Position numbers and translations under genes: made by a program
Source: Mycobacterium paragordonae
GTDB lineage: Bacteria > Actinomycetota > Actinomycetes > Mycobacteriales > Mycobacteriaceae
Assembly (NCBI RefSeq): GCF_003614435.1
Contig: NZ_CP025546.1
Coordinates: 6,448,001 to 6,512,000, forward strand
Length of the DNA stretch: 64,000 nucleotides
Direction: 5' to 3'
The notes under the pieces: generated by a model
Told to the model about the DNA's origin: nothing
The model's input: only the letters and a program-made list of their open reading frames with translations
Databases searched by the model: none
Part shown: positions 45,157 through 54,167 of the stretch, piece after piece
How the letters are laid out: every line of letters begins with the position of its first letter
Position numbering within the stretch: position 1 is the first letter of the stretch

Positions 45157-46341
45157 TCATATCACGCCGCGCTGGCGCAGCTCGTCAATGTCGTTGTCGC
45201 TCAAACCGAGTAATTCTTTGAGCACCTGCTCGTTGTGTTCGCCGAGACGAGGGCCGAGATGGCCGACCGCCCCGGACGACTGCGAAAACCTCGGCACCGG
45301 AGCCTGCACCGTCATCGGACCCAACTCGGCGTCCGGAACGCTGACAAACACCCCGCGGTGGGTCAGCTGTTCGTCGTCGACCAGATCGGTGATGTCGTAG
45401 ACCGGCGCCGCCGCCACGTCATGGGCCTCGAGAATCCTCATCGCCTCGCAAAGTGTCCGCGCCGCAACCCAATCCGCCACCACGTCGTCGACCTCGCGGG
45501 CCCGGGCCAGCCGGCGCTGCGGGTCGGAGAAGTCGGCATCGCGCACCAGGTCGTCGCGTCCGATCGCCTGGAACACCCGCAGCGCCAGGGCCGGCGAGCT
45601 CCCCGACATGGCAAGCCACCGTCCGTCGGACGTTTGATAGGTGTTGCGCGGCGCCGAGATGTCCCACCGGTTGCCCGAGCGCTCCGGCACCAGGCCCAAC
45701 TGGTCGTAGCCGAGCAGCGTCTGCTCGAGCAGACGGGCCAGCGGGTCAATGAGATTGACGTCGATCAGCTGGCCCGGCCCGCCGTGCACATCGCGGTGGT
45801 AGAGCGCCATCATCACCGCATACGCGGCGTTGAGCGACGCGACCCCGTCGGCCAGCATGAACGGCGGCAGGGTCGGCGGTCCGCCGGCCTGCCCGGTGAT
45901 ATGTGCGAAACCGCTCATCGCCTCGCCGAGCGTGCCGAAGCCGGGTCGCTCACTCTTGGGCCCGGTCAGCCCATATCCGGTGATGTGCAGCATCACAATC
46001 CGGTCGTTGACCCCACGGAGGCTTTCGTAGTCCAGTCCCCACTTGCGCAAGGTCTGCGGCCGGATATTGACGATGATCACATCGGCGCGCTGAACAAGCC
46101 GGCGCACCAGATCCTGACCTTCGGCGCAGCGCAGGTCCAGCGTGATCGAACGCTTGTTGCGGGAGACCGACTTCCACATCAGGCCGACCCCGTCACGCTG
46201 GTTGCCCCACGACCGGATCGGGTCGCCGTGCACCGGCTGCTCGACCTTGATCACCTCGGCGCCGAACTCGCCCAGATAGGTGGCGACCAGGGGGGCGGCG
46301 GCCAGCGTCGCCAGGTCGAGCACCCGCAGGCCGTCAAGCAT
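45157..46341 (-). CDS. CaiB/BaiF (class III) CoA-transferase
   Basis: A 394-residue formyl-CoA-transferase-type enzyme that moves CoA between carboxylic acids. The sequence is typical: LRVLDLATLAAAPLVATYLGEFGAEVIKVE at the start, SRNKRSITLDL, and the ADGVASLNAA segment holding the likely Asp nucleophile. Its start overlaps the LLM gene stop by 8 bp and its stop meets the lyase gene. With the lyase it suggests activation and cleavage of a branched or hydroxy dicarboxylic acid. Confidence 0.92.
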   Translation of the reverse strand: MLDGLRVLDLATLAAAPLVATYLGEFGAEVIKVEQPVHGDPIRSWGNQRDGVGLMWKSVSRNKRSITLDLRCAEGQDLVRRLVQRADVIIVNIRPQTLRKWGLDYESLRGVNDRIVMLHITGYGLTGPKSERPGFGTLGEAMSGFAHITGQAGGPPTLPPFMLADGVASLNAAYAVMMALYHRDVHGGPGQLIDVNLIDPLARLLEQTLLGYDQLGLVPERSGNRWDISAPRNTYQTSDGRWLAMSGSSPALALRVFQAIGRDDLVRDADFSDPQRRLARAREVDDVVADWVAARTLCEAMRILEAHDVAAAPVYDITDLVDDEQLTHRGVFVSVPDAELGPMTVQAPVPRFSQSSGAVGHLGPRLGEHNEQVLKELLGLSDNDIDELRQRGVI

Positions 46342-47680
46342 GGGCTACCGCCGGGCGCTGCAGCCCGAGGTGACCGCGCAACGTAGTCGACTCGTAGGCG
46401 GTGCGGAACAGGCCGCGGCGTTGCAGCTCCGGCACCACCATGCGCACCACGTCCTCGAATGCACCCGGCAGATGTGTTGCGGCCAAGACGAATCCGTCAC
46501 ACGCGCCGCTTTGGAACCAGTCCGCCATCTGGTCGGCGACCTGCTCGCCGGTGCCGACGAACCGCGGCCCCTGCAGCAGGGTGGCTCGATGCCCGGCCAG
46601 GTCGCGCACCGTCACGGTGTCACCGCCGATATGCGTGCGCAGGTTCTGCACCAACCCGCGGATGCCCGACGACGACGCGATGAGTTCCTCCGTGACCGGG
46701 TCGTCCAGATCATGTTGCGCGAAGTCGTAATTCATCAACTCCGACAGCAGAGTCAGCGACGCCATCGGATGCACCAGGTCGTTCAGGAACATCGCCTCGC
46801 GATCCTTGGCGTGCGACTCGGACTCCCCGACCACCGCGTAGGCCATCGGGCAGATCCGCACCGCACCGGGATCGCGGCCGGCGTCGGCGATTCGGGCCTT
46901 CTGATCGGCGTAGTGGCTGCGGGCGATGTCGATGCCGGGGTCTCCGGTGAAGATCAATTCGGCCCAGCGCGAGGCGAATTCGCGTCCACGTCCTGACGAT
47001 CCCGCCTGAATGATGACCGGCCGGCCCTGGGGGGCGCGCGGCACGGTCAGTGGCCCGCGGGCGGAGAAGTACCGGCCGACGTGTCCCAGCTCGTGCACCT
47101 TGGCGGGGTCGGCATAGCGACCGGACGAGCGGTCGTGCAGCACGGCGTCGTCCTCCCAGGTGTCCCAGAGGCCGGTCACCACGTCCATGAACTCGTCGGC
47201 GCGGTCGTAGCGCTCGTCGTGGCCCAAGTGGGCATCGACGCCGAAGTTCTGCGCTTCGCTGTCGTTGACCGAGGTGACGACGTTCCAGGCGGCCCGTCCG
47301 CCGGACAGGTGGTCCAGCGACGCAAAGGTCCGAGCGACGTGAAACGGCGCGTAGTAGGTGGTGGAGTAGGTCGCGCCCAGGCCGATACGGGAGGTGGCCT
47401 GGGCTAGCACGCCCAGGATCACTCCGAGGTCGAGCTTGACCGGGCGCGCGCCGTAGCTGACGGCCTCGGCCACCGATCCGCCGTGCACCCCGGGCATCGC
47501 CAGCCGGTCGTCGAAGAACATCAGGTCGAAGCAGCCGTCCTCGAGCTGCCGGCCGATCTTGGCGTAGTAGGACGCGTCGAGATAGCGGTGTTCGGTGGCG
47601 GGGTGGCGCCAGGATCCCGCGTACACCGAGGTACTGCCCGCCTGCATGAACGCCACCAACGCCATCTTGTCGCTTCGCAT
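46334..47680 (-). CDS. LLM-class flavin monooxygenase (NtaA/SnaA/DszA type)
   Basis: A 448-residue FMNH2-dependent monooxygenase of the NtaA/SnaA/DszA branch: LEDGCFDLMFFDDRLAMP, ATYSTTYYAPFHVARTFASLD, RAAWNVVTSVND and QAGSSGRGREFASRWAE are signatures of this branch. It needs a reductase partner, which is not in the operon. Members oxidise chelators, sulfones, or cyclic compounds. ATG 47680 follows TAGATT by 7 nt (leaderless). It is the first gene of the operon and diverges from the GntR gene, with palindromes in the shared promoter. Confidence 0.9.
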   Translation of the reverse strand: MRSDKMALVAFMQAGSTSVYAGSWRHPATEHRYLDASYYAKIGRQLEDGCFDLMFFDDRLAMPGVHGGSVAEAVSYGARPVKLDLGVILGVLAQATSRIGLGATYSTTYYAPFHVARTFASLDHLSGGRAAWNVVTSVNDSEAQNFGVDAHLGHDERYDRADEFMDVVTGLWDTWEDDAVLHDRSSGRYADPAKVHELGHVGRYFSARGPLTVPRAPQGRPVIIQAGSSGRGREFASRWAELIFTGDPGIDIARSHYADQKARIADAGRDPGAVRICPMAYAVVGESESHAKDREAMFLNDLVHPMASLTLLSELMNYDFAQHDLDDPVTEELIASSSGIRGLVQNLRTHIGGDTVTVRDLAGHRATLLQGPRFVGTGEQVADQMADWFQSGACDGFVLAATHLPGAFEDVVRMVVPELQRRGLFRTAYESTTLRGHLGLQRPAVAHA

Positions 47681-47687
47681 GGTCCGA

Positions 47688-47693
47688 AATCTA
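47688..47693 (-). promoter_or_regulatory. -10 box of the leaderless monooxygenase operon
   Basis: TAGATT on the minus strand, then 7 nt and ATG 47680. It lies next to the palindromes assigned to the GntR regulator. Confidence 0.55.
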
Positions 47694-47695
47694 AC

Positions 47696-47732
47696 ATCTG
47701 ATATTTCAGATATCAAATGCACCGTTTGATAT
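47696..47732. promoter_or_regulatory. Overlapping palindromic operators for the divergent GntR gene
   Basis: Two perfect inverted repeats overlap: ATCTGA-tatt-TCAGAT (47696-47711) and ATATCAAA-tgcaccg-TTTGATAT (47710-47732). TGATAT half-sites also occur at 47699-47704 and, inverted, 47710-47715. They sit between the two -10 boxes and touch the one for the GntR gene, so one protein could control both directions. Confidence 0.65.
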
Positions 47733-47735
47733 GCT
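47730..47735 (+). promoter_or_regulatory. -10 box of the leaderless GntR gene
   Basis: TATGCT ends 6 nt before ATG 47742 and overlaps the right arm of the operator. Confidence 0.6.
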
Positions 47736-47741
47736 GCGCCG

Positions 47742-48389
47742 ATGGCCGCCACCGTCGACATCGCCGGCACCGTCCGGGAACGCGCCGCACGGGAACTGCG
47801 GGACCGCATTCTCACCGGCACCCTGCCCGCCGGCTCGCGGCTGGACCTGGACGCCATCACCGAGGAGTTCGCCACCAGCCGCACCCCGGTCCGCGAGGCG
47901 CTGCTGGAACTGTCCTTCGAGGGTCTGGTCCGCGTCGCTCCGCGCAGCGGTGTCACGGTGATCGGCATCAGCCCCGAGGATGTGCTGGACAGCTTCACCA
48001 TCCTCGGCGTGCTGACCGGGCAGGCCGCGGCCTGGGCGGCGCAGCGGATTCAGCCGGACGAACTCGCCGCGCTGCGCGCACTGGCCGACGACGTGGCGGC
48101 CCGCTCCGGCGACGACAGCATCGGTGAAGCCAACTGGCACTTTCATCAGAAGATCCACCGCGCCGCACATTCCCCCCGGTTGATGGCTCAGATCAAGCAG
48201 GCGGCCCGGGTGGTCCCGACGAACTTCCTCACCCTGTTCCCCGACCACGAGAAGCACTCGCTGGACGATCACCGGGAACTGCTCGACGCGTTCGCCGACC
48301 GGGACGCCGGGCGGGCGCGCGAGATCGCCGAGCGGCACGTGCTGGACGCCGGGCGCTCGCTGGCCGAGTGGCTGGAGCGGCGCGGGTAG
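47742..48389 (+). CDS. GntR/FadR-family regulator with FCD domain
   Basis: A 215-residue regulator: winged helix (about 8-75; ARELRDRILTGTLPAGSRLD, TSRTPVREALLELSFEGLV) and an all-helical FCD ligand domain with conserved metal-site His residues (NWHFHQKIHRAAHS and HREL). FCD members usually sense small organic acids made by the pathway they control. It diverges from the five-gene catabolic operon, and palindromes lie in the shared promoter; control of that operon is inferred. Confidence 0.93.
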   Translation: MAATVDIAGTVRERAARELRDRILTGTLPAGSRLDLDAITEEFATSRTPVREALLELSFEGLVRVAPRSGVTVIGISPEDVLDSFTILGVLTGQAAAWAAQRIQPDELAALRALADDVAARSGDDSIGEANWHFHQKIHRAAHSPRLMAQIKQAARVVPTNFLTLFPDHEKHSLDDHRELLDAFADRDAGRAREIAERHVLDAGRSLAEWLERRG

Positions 48390-48475
48390 GTCGGTCCACC
48401 CACTGTCGCGCGACTGTGACTCACGCGACGCCCGAGCGGCGTGTCACGTCGCGAGATTCACGGTGGCGCGCTGGG

Positions 48476-48481
48476 TAGGGT
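48476..48481 (+). promoter_or_regulatory. -10 box of the leaderless peptide-synthetase gene
   Basis: TAGGGT ends 7 nt before GTG 48489. An out-of-frame ATG at 48484 lies between them. Confidence 0.5.
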
Positions 48482-48488
48482 TCCATGA

Positions 48489-51400
48489 GTGCCCGAGATC
48501 CCCGCGCAGTACCTGCTGTCGGCTGACGCACCGAGTCCGCGCACGCTGATCGACATCATCCGGGCCACCGCGGCTCGCTACCCGGACGCGGCGGCGATCG
48601 ACGACGGAGAAGTCCAGCTCACCTACAGCGAACTGATCGAGGACATGACCGACAGCGTCGCCTGGCTGGCCGCCCGGGGTATCGGACGCGGCGACCGGAT
48701 CGGCATTCGGATGCCCTCGGGCAGTTACTCGCTCTACACGGCCATCCTTGCCGTGCTGGCCGCCGGCGCCGCCTATGTCCCCGTCGACGCCGACGATCCC
48801 GACGAACGGGCCGAGCTGGTCTTCGGGGAAGCCGATGTCGTCGCCGTCATCACCGACAAGGGCATCGAGCGCACCCAGGGCGCCTCCCGGGGCTGGCGGG
48901 CCGAGGCCCCGCTGGCCCGCGACGACGCCTGGATCATCTTCACGTCCGGATCCACCGGAACCCCCAAGGGCGTCGCGGTCAGCCACCGCAGCGCCGCCGC
49001 CTTCGTCGACGCCGAAGCGCAGATGTTCGTCCAGGACAGCCCGATCGGGCCGGGTGACCGTGTGCTGGCCGGACTCTCGGTGGCATTCGACGCGTCGTGC
49101 GAGGAGATGTGGCTCGCGTGGCGGCACGGCGCCTGCCTGGTTCCCGCACCGCGCTCGCTGGTGCGCAGCGGGATGGACCTGGGTCCCTGGCTGGTCACTC
49201 GCGACGTCACCGTGGTCTCGACGGTGCCCTCACTCGCGGCGCTGTGGCCCGCCGAGGCGCTGGAAGCGGTGCGGCTGTTGATCTTCGGGGGCGAGGCGTG
49301 CCCGCCCGAACTTGCCGAGCGGCTGGCCCAGAATGCCCAGGAGGGTCGCGAGGTGTGGAACACCTACGGCCCCACCGAGGCCACCGTGGTCGCCTGCGCC
49401 GCCCGCCTCGACGGATCGGGCCCGATCAGCATCGGGTTGCCGTTGCGGGGCTGGGACCTGGCCGTGGTGGACGGCGAGGGCCGGCAGGTCGGTTACGGCG
49501 AGACCGGCGAGCTGGTGATCGGCGGCGTCGGCCTGGCCCGCTACCTCGATGAGGCCAAGGACGCCGAAAAGTTCGCTGCCATGCCGACACTCGGATGGAA
49601 GCGCGCGTACCGCAGCGGCGACCTGGTGCGGCTGGAGGCCGACGGGCTGTTCTTCTGCGGGCGCGCCGACGATCAGGTCAAGGTCGGAGGCAGGCGCATC
49701 GAGCTCGGCGAGGTGGACTCCGCCCTGGTCAACCTGGCCGGGGTCAGCGGAGGCGCGGCCGCGGTGCGCCGGACCGCCACCGGCACCGCGGTGCTGGTGG
49801 GCTACGTGGTGAGCACCGACCAATCCTTCGATATCGCCAAGGCGCGCACGGAACTTGCCCAGCACCTGCCCGCGGCGCTGGTGCCGCGACTGGTTCTCAT
49901 CGAGGAGTTACCCACCCGCACGTCGGGCAAGGTCGATCGCGACGCGTTGCCGTGGCCGCCGCCGGGAAGCACCGACACCGAGGAGGCACCCGACCTGGCC
50001 GGCACCGCGGGCCGGTTGGCCGAGATGTGGCGGGATCTGCTGGGCGCCACGGTAACCGGTGAGGAAGCCGACTTCTTCGCGCTCGGCGGCGGGTCGCTGG
50101 CCGCCGCGCAGTTGGTCTCCACGCTGCGGCAGCAGTACCCGCAGATCACCGTCGCGGACCTGTACGACCACCCCCGGCTCGGCTCGCTGGCCAACTTTCT
50201 CGACGAGTTCGGTCCCCCGCCACAAGTCCATGAGCGGTTGGTGAAGCCGACACCGCGTCTGACCCAGCTGATCCAGACCGTGTTGACGGTGCCGCTGGCG
50301 ACTTTGACGGCACTGCAGTGGATTACCTGGCTGGCGTTGGGGAACAACATTGCTCGTGCTCTGCATCTGGTGCCCTGGACCGTGGCGGTGAGTTGGTGGT
50401 GGGTGGCGATCGCGTTCGTCTTGTTCGTCACGCCGCTGGGCCGGATGGGGATCGCGGTGCTGTTCGCCCGGATGTTGCTGTTCAACGTCGCACCGGGCAG
50501 CTATCCCCGCGGCGGGTCGGTACATCTGCGGGTGTGGTTCGCCGAACGACTGGCCGAGGCCGCCGGTGCGGAAAACCTGGCCGGCGCACCATGGCTCGTC
50601 TACTACGCGCGTGCGTTGGGCGCCGAGATCGGGAAGGGCGTGGACCTGCATTCGGTGCCGCCGGTGACCGGCCTGCTGACCGTCGGCGAACGCAGCGCGA
50701 TCGAACCCGAGGTGGACCTGCGCGGGCATTGGGTGGATGGGGACCTCTTCCACGTCGGCACCATCACCATCGGCAATGACGCGACGATCGGCGCCCGCAC
50801 CACCATGTTGCCCGGCGCGGTCGTCGGCAAGAACGCCGACGTGGCGCCGGGCTCGGGCGTGACCGACAAGATCAAGAACGGCCAGTACTGGAAGGGGTCG
50901 CCGGCGGCCAAGTCCGGCCGGGTGAAGCACCCGTGGCCGGACGAGCGGCCCGCCCGAAAGTCGTACTGGGTGGCCGGTTACGGGGTCACGTCGCTGGTGC
51001 TGGCCGGGTTGCCGCTGCTGGCCCTGGCCGGGGGCCTGGCCATCATCGGGGTGGCCGTCCGGCACACCCGCACGCTGTCGCAGGCCGTGCTGCCGGCGCT
51101 GCTCTGGACGCCGTTGGCGGCGCTGGCCGGGTTTGCGGCGTACGCGTTGATAACGGTGGTGGCCGTCCGGATGCTGTCGATCGGGCTGCGCGAGGGCTAT
51201 CACCCGGTGCGCAGCCGCGTGGGCTGGCAGCTGTGGACCACCGAACGGTTGATGGACGCCGCGCGCACCTACCTGTTCCCGTTGTACGCCAGCCTGTTCA
51301 CCCCGGTCTGGTTGCGCATCCTGGGCACCCGGGTGGGCCGGGGCACCGAGATCTCCACGGTTCTGCTCACCCCCAAGTTCGCCGTCATCGAGGACGGCGC

Positions 51401-52394
51401 ATTCCTGGCCGACGACACGATGGTCGCCTCGTATGAGCTTGGCGGCGGCTGGATTTACGCGGCCGAGACCACCGTCGGTCGGCGCGCATTCCTGGGCAAC
51501 TCGGGCATCACCCAGCCGGGCCGCCGGGTTCCCGACGACGGTCTGGTCGCCGTGTTGTCGGCGACCCCGCCGAAAGCCAAGCGGGGCTCGTCGTGGTTGG
51601 GCAGTCCGCCGATGCGGTTGCGGCGACGGCCCGCGGAAGCCGATGAGGAGACCACCTACGCCCCGCCTCGGCGATTGAAGGTGATGCGGGCCGCGGTGGA
51701 GATCTGCCGGCTGCTGCCGGTGGTGGTGACGGTGACCATCGGGGTGGCGGTACTGGGCGCATTGCAGGCGCTGACAATCACTTTCGGGATCTGGTGGGCG
51801 GCCCTGGCCGGTGGCCTGGTGCTGCTGGCCGCGGGCGCGACCGCCGGCTTGGTGACGGTCGTCGCGAAGTGGGCGCTGGTGGGGCGGATCCGGGCGAGCG
51901 AGTTCCCGCTGTGGTCATCGTTCGTGTGGCGCAACGAGTTGGCTGACACCTTCGTCGAAACCGTTGCGGCGCCATGGTTTGCGCGCGCTGCGAGCGGCAC
52001 GCCGGTGATGAACCTGTGGCTGCGCGGCCTGGGTGCCGCGGTCGGACGCGGATCGTGGTGTGAGACGTACTGGCTGCCCGAGGCGGATCTCGTCAAGCTT
52101 GGGGAGGGCAGCACGGTGAACCGCGGTTGTGTGGTGCAGACGCATCTATTCCACGACCGGATCATGCGGATGGACAGCGTGGTGCTGGAGCCGGGCGCCA
52201 CGCTGGGCCCGCACTGCGTCGCACTGCCCGCGGCACGGGTGGGCGCGGGAGCGTCCGTCGGCCCGGCGTCGCTGGTGGTTCGCGGCGACGAGGTGCCCGG
52301 ATCGACGCGCTGGCAAGGCAATCCGGTCCGGCCGTGGGTGAGCCGCAAGAAGGGGCGCAAGAACGCGCCGGACGTCAAGGACAACGCGGCGTGA
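48489..52394 (+). CDS. Pls/PosA-type single-module non-ribosomal peptide synthetase
   Basis: A 1301-residue membrane enzyme. An adenylation domain (A3 FTSGSTGTPKG 151-161, A5 NTYGPTE 291-297, A10 lysine Lys481) activates an amino acid; a carrier domain holds it on Ser536 (FFALGGGSLAA). The rest has about six membrane segments around tandem hexapeptide/condensation-like domains (for example IGNDATIGARTTMLPGAVVGKNADV), the layout of epsilon-poly-lysine synthetase and related homopoly(amino acid) enzymes. The product here is unknown. The next gene, an M1-type metallopeptidase, overlaps by GTGA. Confidence 0.88.
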   Translation: MPEIPAQYLLSADAPSPRTLIDIIRATAARYPDAAAIDDGEVQLTYSELIEDMTDSVAWLAARGIGRGDRIGIRMPSGSYSLYTAILAVLAAGAAYVPVDADDPDERAELVFGEADVVAVITDKGIERTQGASRGWRAEAPLARDDAWIIFTSGSTGTPKGVAVSHRSAAAFVDAEAQMFVQDSPIGPGDRVLAGLSVAFDASCEEMWLAWRHGACLVPAPRSLVRSGMDLGPWLVTRDVTVVSTVPSLAALWPAEALEAVRLLIFGGEACPPELAERLAQNAQEGREVWNTYGPTEATVVACAARLDGSGPISIGLPLRGWDLAVVDGEGRQVGYGETGELVIGGVGLARYLDEAKDAEKFAAMPTLGWKRAYRSGDLVRLEADGLFFCGRADDQVKVGGRRIELGEVDSALVNLAGVSGGAAAVRRTATGTAVLVGYVVSTDQSFDIAKARTELAQHLPAALVPRLVLIEELPTRTSGKVDRDALPWPPPGSTDTEEAPDLAGTAGRLAEMWRDLLGATVTGEEADFFALGGGSLAAAQLVSTLRQQYPQITVADLYDHPRLGSLANFLDEFGPPPQVHERLVKPTPRLTQLIQTVLTVPLATLTALQWITWLALGNNIARALHLVPWTVAVSWWWVAIAFVLFVTPLGRMGIAVLFARMLLFNVAPGSYPRGGSVHLRVWFAERLAEAAGAENLAGAPWLVYYARALGAEIGKGVDLHSVPPVTGLLTVGERSAIEPEVDLRGHWVDGDLFHVGTITIGNDATIGARTTMLPGAVVGKNADVAPGSGVTDKIKNGQYWKGSPAAKSGRVKHPWPDERPARKSYWVAGYGVTSLVLAGLPLLALAGGLAIIGVAVRHTRTLSQAVLPALLWTPLAALAGFAAYALITVVAVRMLSIGLREGYHPVRSRVGWQLWTTERLMDAARTYLFPLYASLFTPVWLRILGTRVGRGTEISTVLLTPKFAVIEDGAFLADDTMVASYELGGGWIYAAETTVGRRAFLGNSGITQPGRRVPDDGLVAVLSATPPKAKRGSSWLGSPPMRLRRRPAEADEETTYAPPRRLKVMRAAVEICRLLPVVVTVTIGVAVLGALQALTITFGIWWAALAGGLVLLAAGATAGLVTVVAKWALVGRIRASEFPLWSSFVWRNELADTFVETVAAPWFARAASGTPVMNLWLRGLGAAVGRGSWCETYWLPEADLVKLGEGSTVNRGCVVQTHLFHDRIMRMDSVVLEPGATLGPHCVALPAARVGAGASVGPASLVVRGDEVPGSTRWQGNPVRPWVSRKKGRKNAPDVKDNAA

Positions 52395-53710
52395 GTCCGG
52401 CGAAAAAGACCACCCAGAACCAGGGTGTGGACCCGTACCTGCCTCAGAACGGCAACTTCGGCTACACGGTCTCGCGCTACGAACTCGACCTCGAGTACAA
52501 GGTCGCGATCAATCGGTTGTCGGGTACCGCGACCATCACCGCGGTGACCGTGGCCGAGTTGGGCGAATTCACTCTTGACCTGTCGAGTGCGCTGTCGGTG
52601 TCGCGGGTCTCGGTGAACGGTAAACGCGCCGCGCGTTTCGGCTGCCGGAGCGGCAAGTTGCGCGTCGCGCTGGAGTCGAAGTTGTTCGCCGGCGCCGCGA
52701 TGTCGGTGGTGGTGCGCTACGGCGGTAGCCCCAAGCCGCTCCGAACCCTCTGGGGTGACGTGGGATTCGAGGAGTTGACCGACGGTGTCCTGGTCGCCGG
52801 GCAACCGAACGGGGCCGCATCCTGGTTTCCCTGTAACGACCATCCCAGCGCCAAGGCCGCCTTCCGGATTCAGATCAGCACCGAGAGCGGGTACCGGGCG
52901 ATCGCCAACGGCAAGCTGGTGTCGTCCAGGGCGCGGGCATCGCAGACCGTGTGGACCTATGAGCAACCCGAGCCGACGTCGACCTATCTCGTCACGCTGC
53001 AAATCGGTGTCTACGAGTCGATTCGGCTGACCAGAACGCCGGTGGCGATCCGGGCGGCGCTGCCGCAACGTCTGCAGGACAACTTCGATCACGACTTCGC
53101 GCGTCAGCCCGACATGATGGAGTTGTTCATCGAATTGTTCGGCCCCTATCCGCTCGCCGACGGGTACACCGTCGTGGTGACCGATGACGCCCTGGAGATT
53201 CCGCTTGAGGCGCAGGGCATTTCGATCTTCGGAGCCAACCACTGCACGGGCACCCGGGCCAGTGAGCGACTCATCGCGCACGAGCTGGCGCACCAGTGGT
53301 TCGGCAATTCGGTGACCGCGCGCCGGTGGCGCGACATCTGGCTGCACGAAGGGTTCGCCTCGTACGCCGAGTGGTTGTGGTCGGAACGCAGCGGCGGGTC
53401 AAGCACCGCAGCCCTGGCCCGTTACCACCTCGGCCAGTTGCGCCAGAAGCCCCAGGATCTGCTGCTGGCCGACCCGGGGCCGCGCGACATGTTCGACGAC
53501 CGGGTGTACAAGCGCGGCGCGCTGACCCTGCACGCGCTGCGGGGGCAGCTGGGTGACGAGAATTTCTTTGCGCTGCTCAAGGATTGGACGACCCGGTATC
53601 GCCACGGCAACGCCAGCACCGAGGACTTCACCGGGCTGGCGGCCAATTACAGTGGCGAGTCACTGCGGCCGCTGTGGGAGGCCTGGCTGTTTTCGACCGA
53701 AGTCCCCTGA
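52391..53710 (+). CDS. M1-family-type zinc metallopeptidase
   Basis: A 439-residue protein with a gluzincin active site: HELAHQW (297-303) and the third ligand Glu320 in LHEGFASYAEW. The N-terminal beta domain is present. The GAMEN exopeptidase motif is not seen; the equivalent stretch reads PLEAQGISIFG (271-281), so cleavage may not be aminopeptidase-like. The length is half that of a full M1 enzyme, since the C-terminal helical domain is missing. GTG overlaps the synthetase stop (GTGA), so it may trim or release the synthetase product. Confidence 0.88.
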   Translation: MSPAKKTTQNQGVDPYLPQNGNFGYTVSRYELDLEYKVAINRLSGTATITAVTVAELGEFTLDLSSALSVSRVSVNGKRAARFGCRSGKLRVALESKLFAGAAMSVVVRYGGSPKPLRTLWGDVGFEELTDGVLVAGQPNGAASWFPCNDHPSAKAAFRIQISTESGYRAIANGKLVSSRARASQTVWTYEQPEPTSTYLVTLQIGVYESIRLTRTPVAIRAALPQRLQDNFDHDFARQPDMMELFIELFGPYPLADGYTVVVTDDALEIPLEAQGISIFGANHCTGTRASERLIAHELAHQWFGNSVTARRWRDIWLHEGFASYAEWLWSERSGGSSTAALARYHLGQLRQKPQDLLLADPGPRDMFDDRVYKRGALTLHALRGQLGDENFFALLKDWTTRYRHGNASTEDFTGLAANYSGESLRPLWEAWLFSTEVP

Positions 53711-53712
53711 CC

Positions 53713-54099
53713 TCAGAGGTTGGCCAGATCGTCCGGTACGTCCACCGCGTGTTCTTGCAGGACCTCGAGTGGCACCACATCGAGGGTGCGTTCGTGAGTG
53801 CAGGCCAGCACCACCGGTGCGGCGCACCCGTCGTTGTGGGCCCGCAGCCAGTTGCGCGCGGTGACGCACCAGCGGTCACCCGGTAGCAGCCCGGGAAACC
53901 GGAACTCGGGCACGGGCGTCGACAAGTCGTTGCCGATCGACCGTTGGTGCTCGAGGAACTCGGCGGTCACGACGGCGCAGATGGTGTGCAGTCCGCGGTC
54001 CTCGTCGCCGGTCGAACAACAGCCGTCGCGGTAGAAGCCGGTGACCGGCTCGGTGCCACAAGGTTCCAACGGGCCACCCAGCACGTTGCGTTCAGGCAT
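53713..54099 (-). CDS. DUF2237 family protein
   Basis: A 128-residue protein with the full DUF2237 pattern: NVLGGPLEPCGTEPVTGFYRDGCC, DRGLHTICAVVTAEFL, GNDLSTPVPEFRFPGLLPGDRWC and APVVLACTHERTLDVV. The conserved cysteines could bind metal. Function is unknown. It ends 2 bp from the convergent metallopeptidase gene. Confidence 0.85.
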   Translation of the reverse strand: MPERNVLGGPLEPCGTEPVTGFYRDGCCSTGDEDRGLHTICAVVTAEFLEHQRSIGNDLSTPVPEFRFPGLLPGDRWCVTARNWLRAHNDGCAAPVVLACTHERTLDVVPLEVLQEHAVDVPDDLANL

Positions 54100-54167
54100 G
54101 GGCTCAGTATTGCGCGTTGCTCCATCAAAGCGCAGACATTCTGCGCCTTCTCGGCATACGACCGCGG

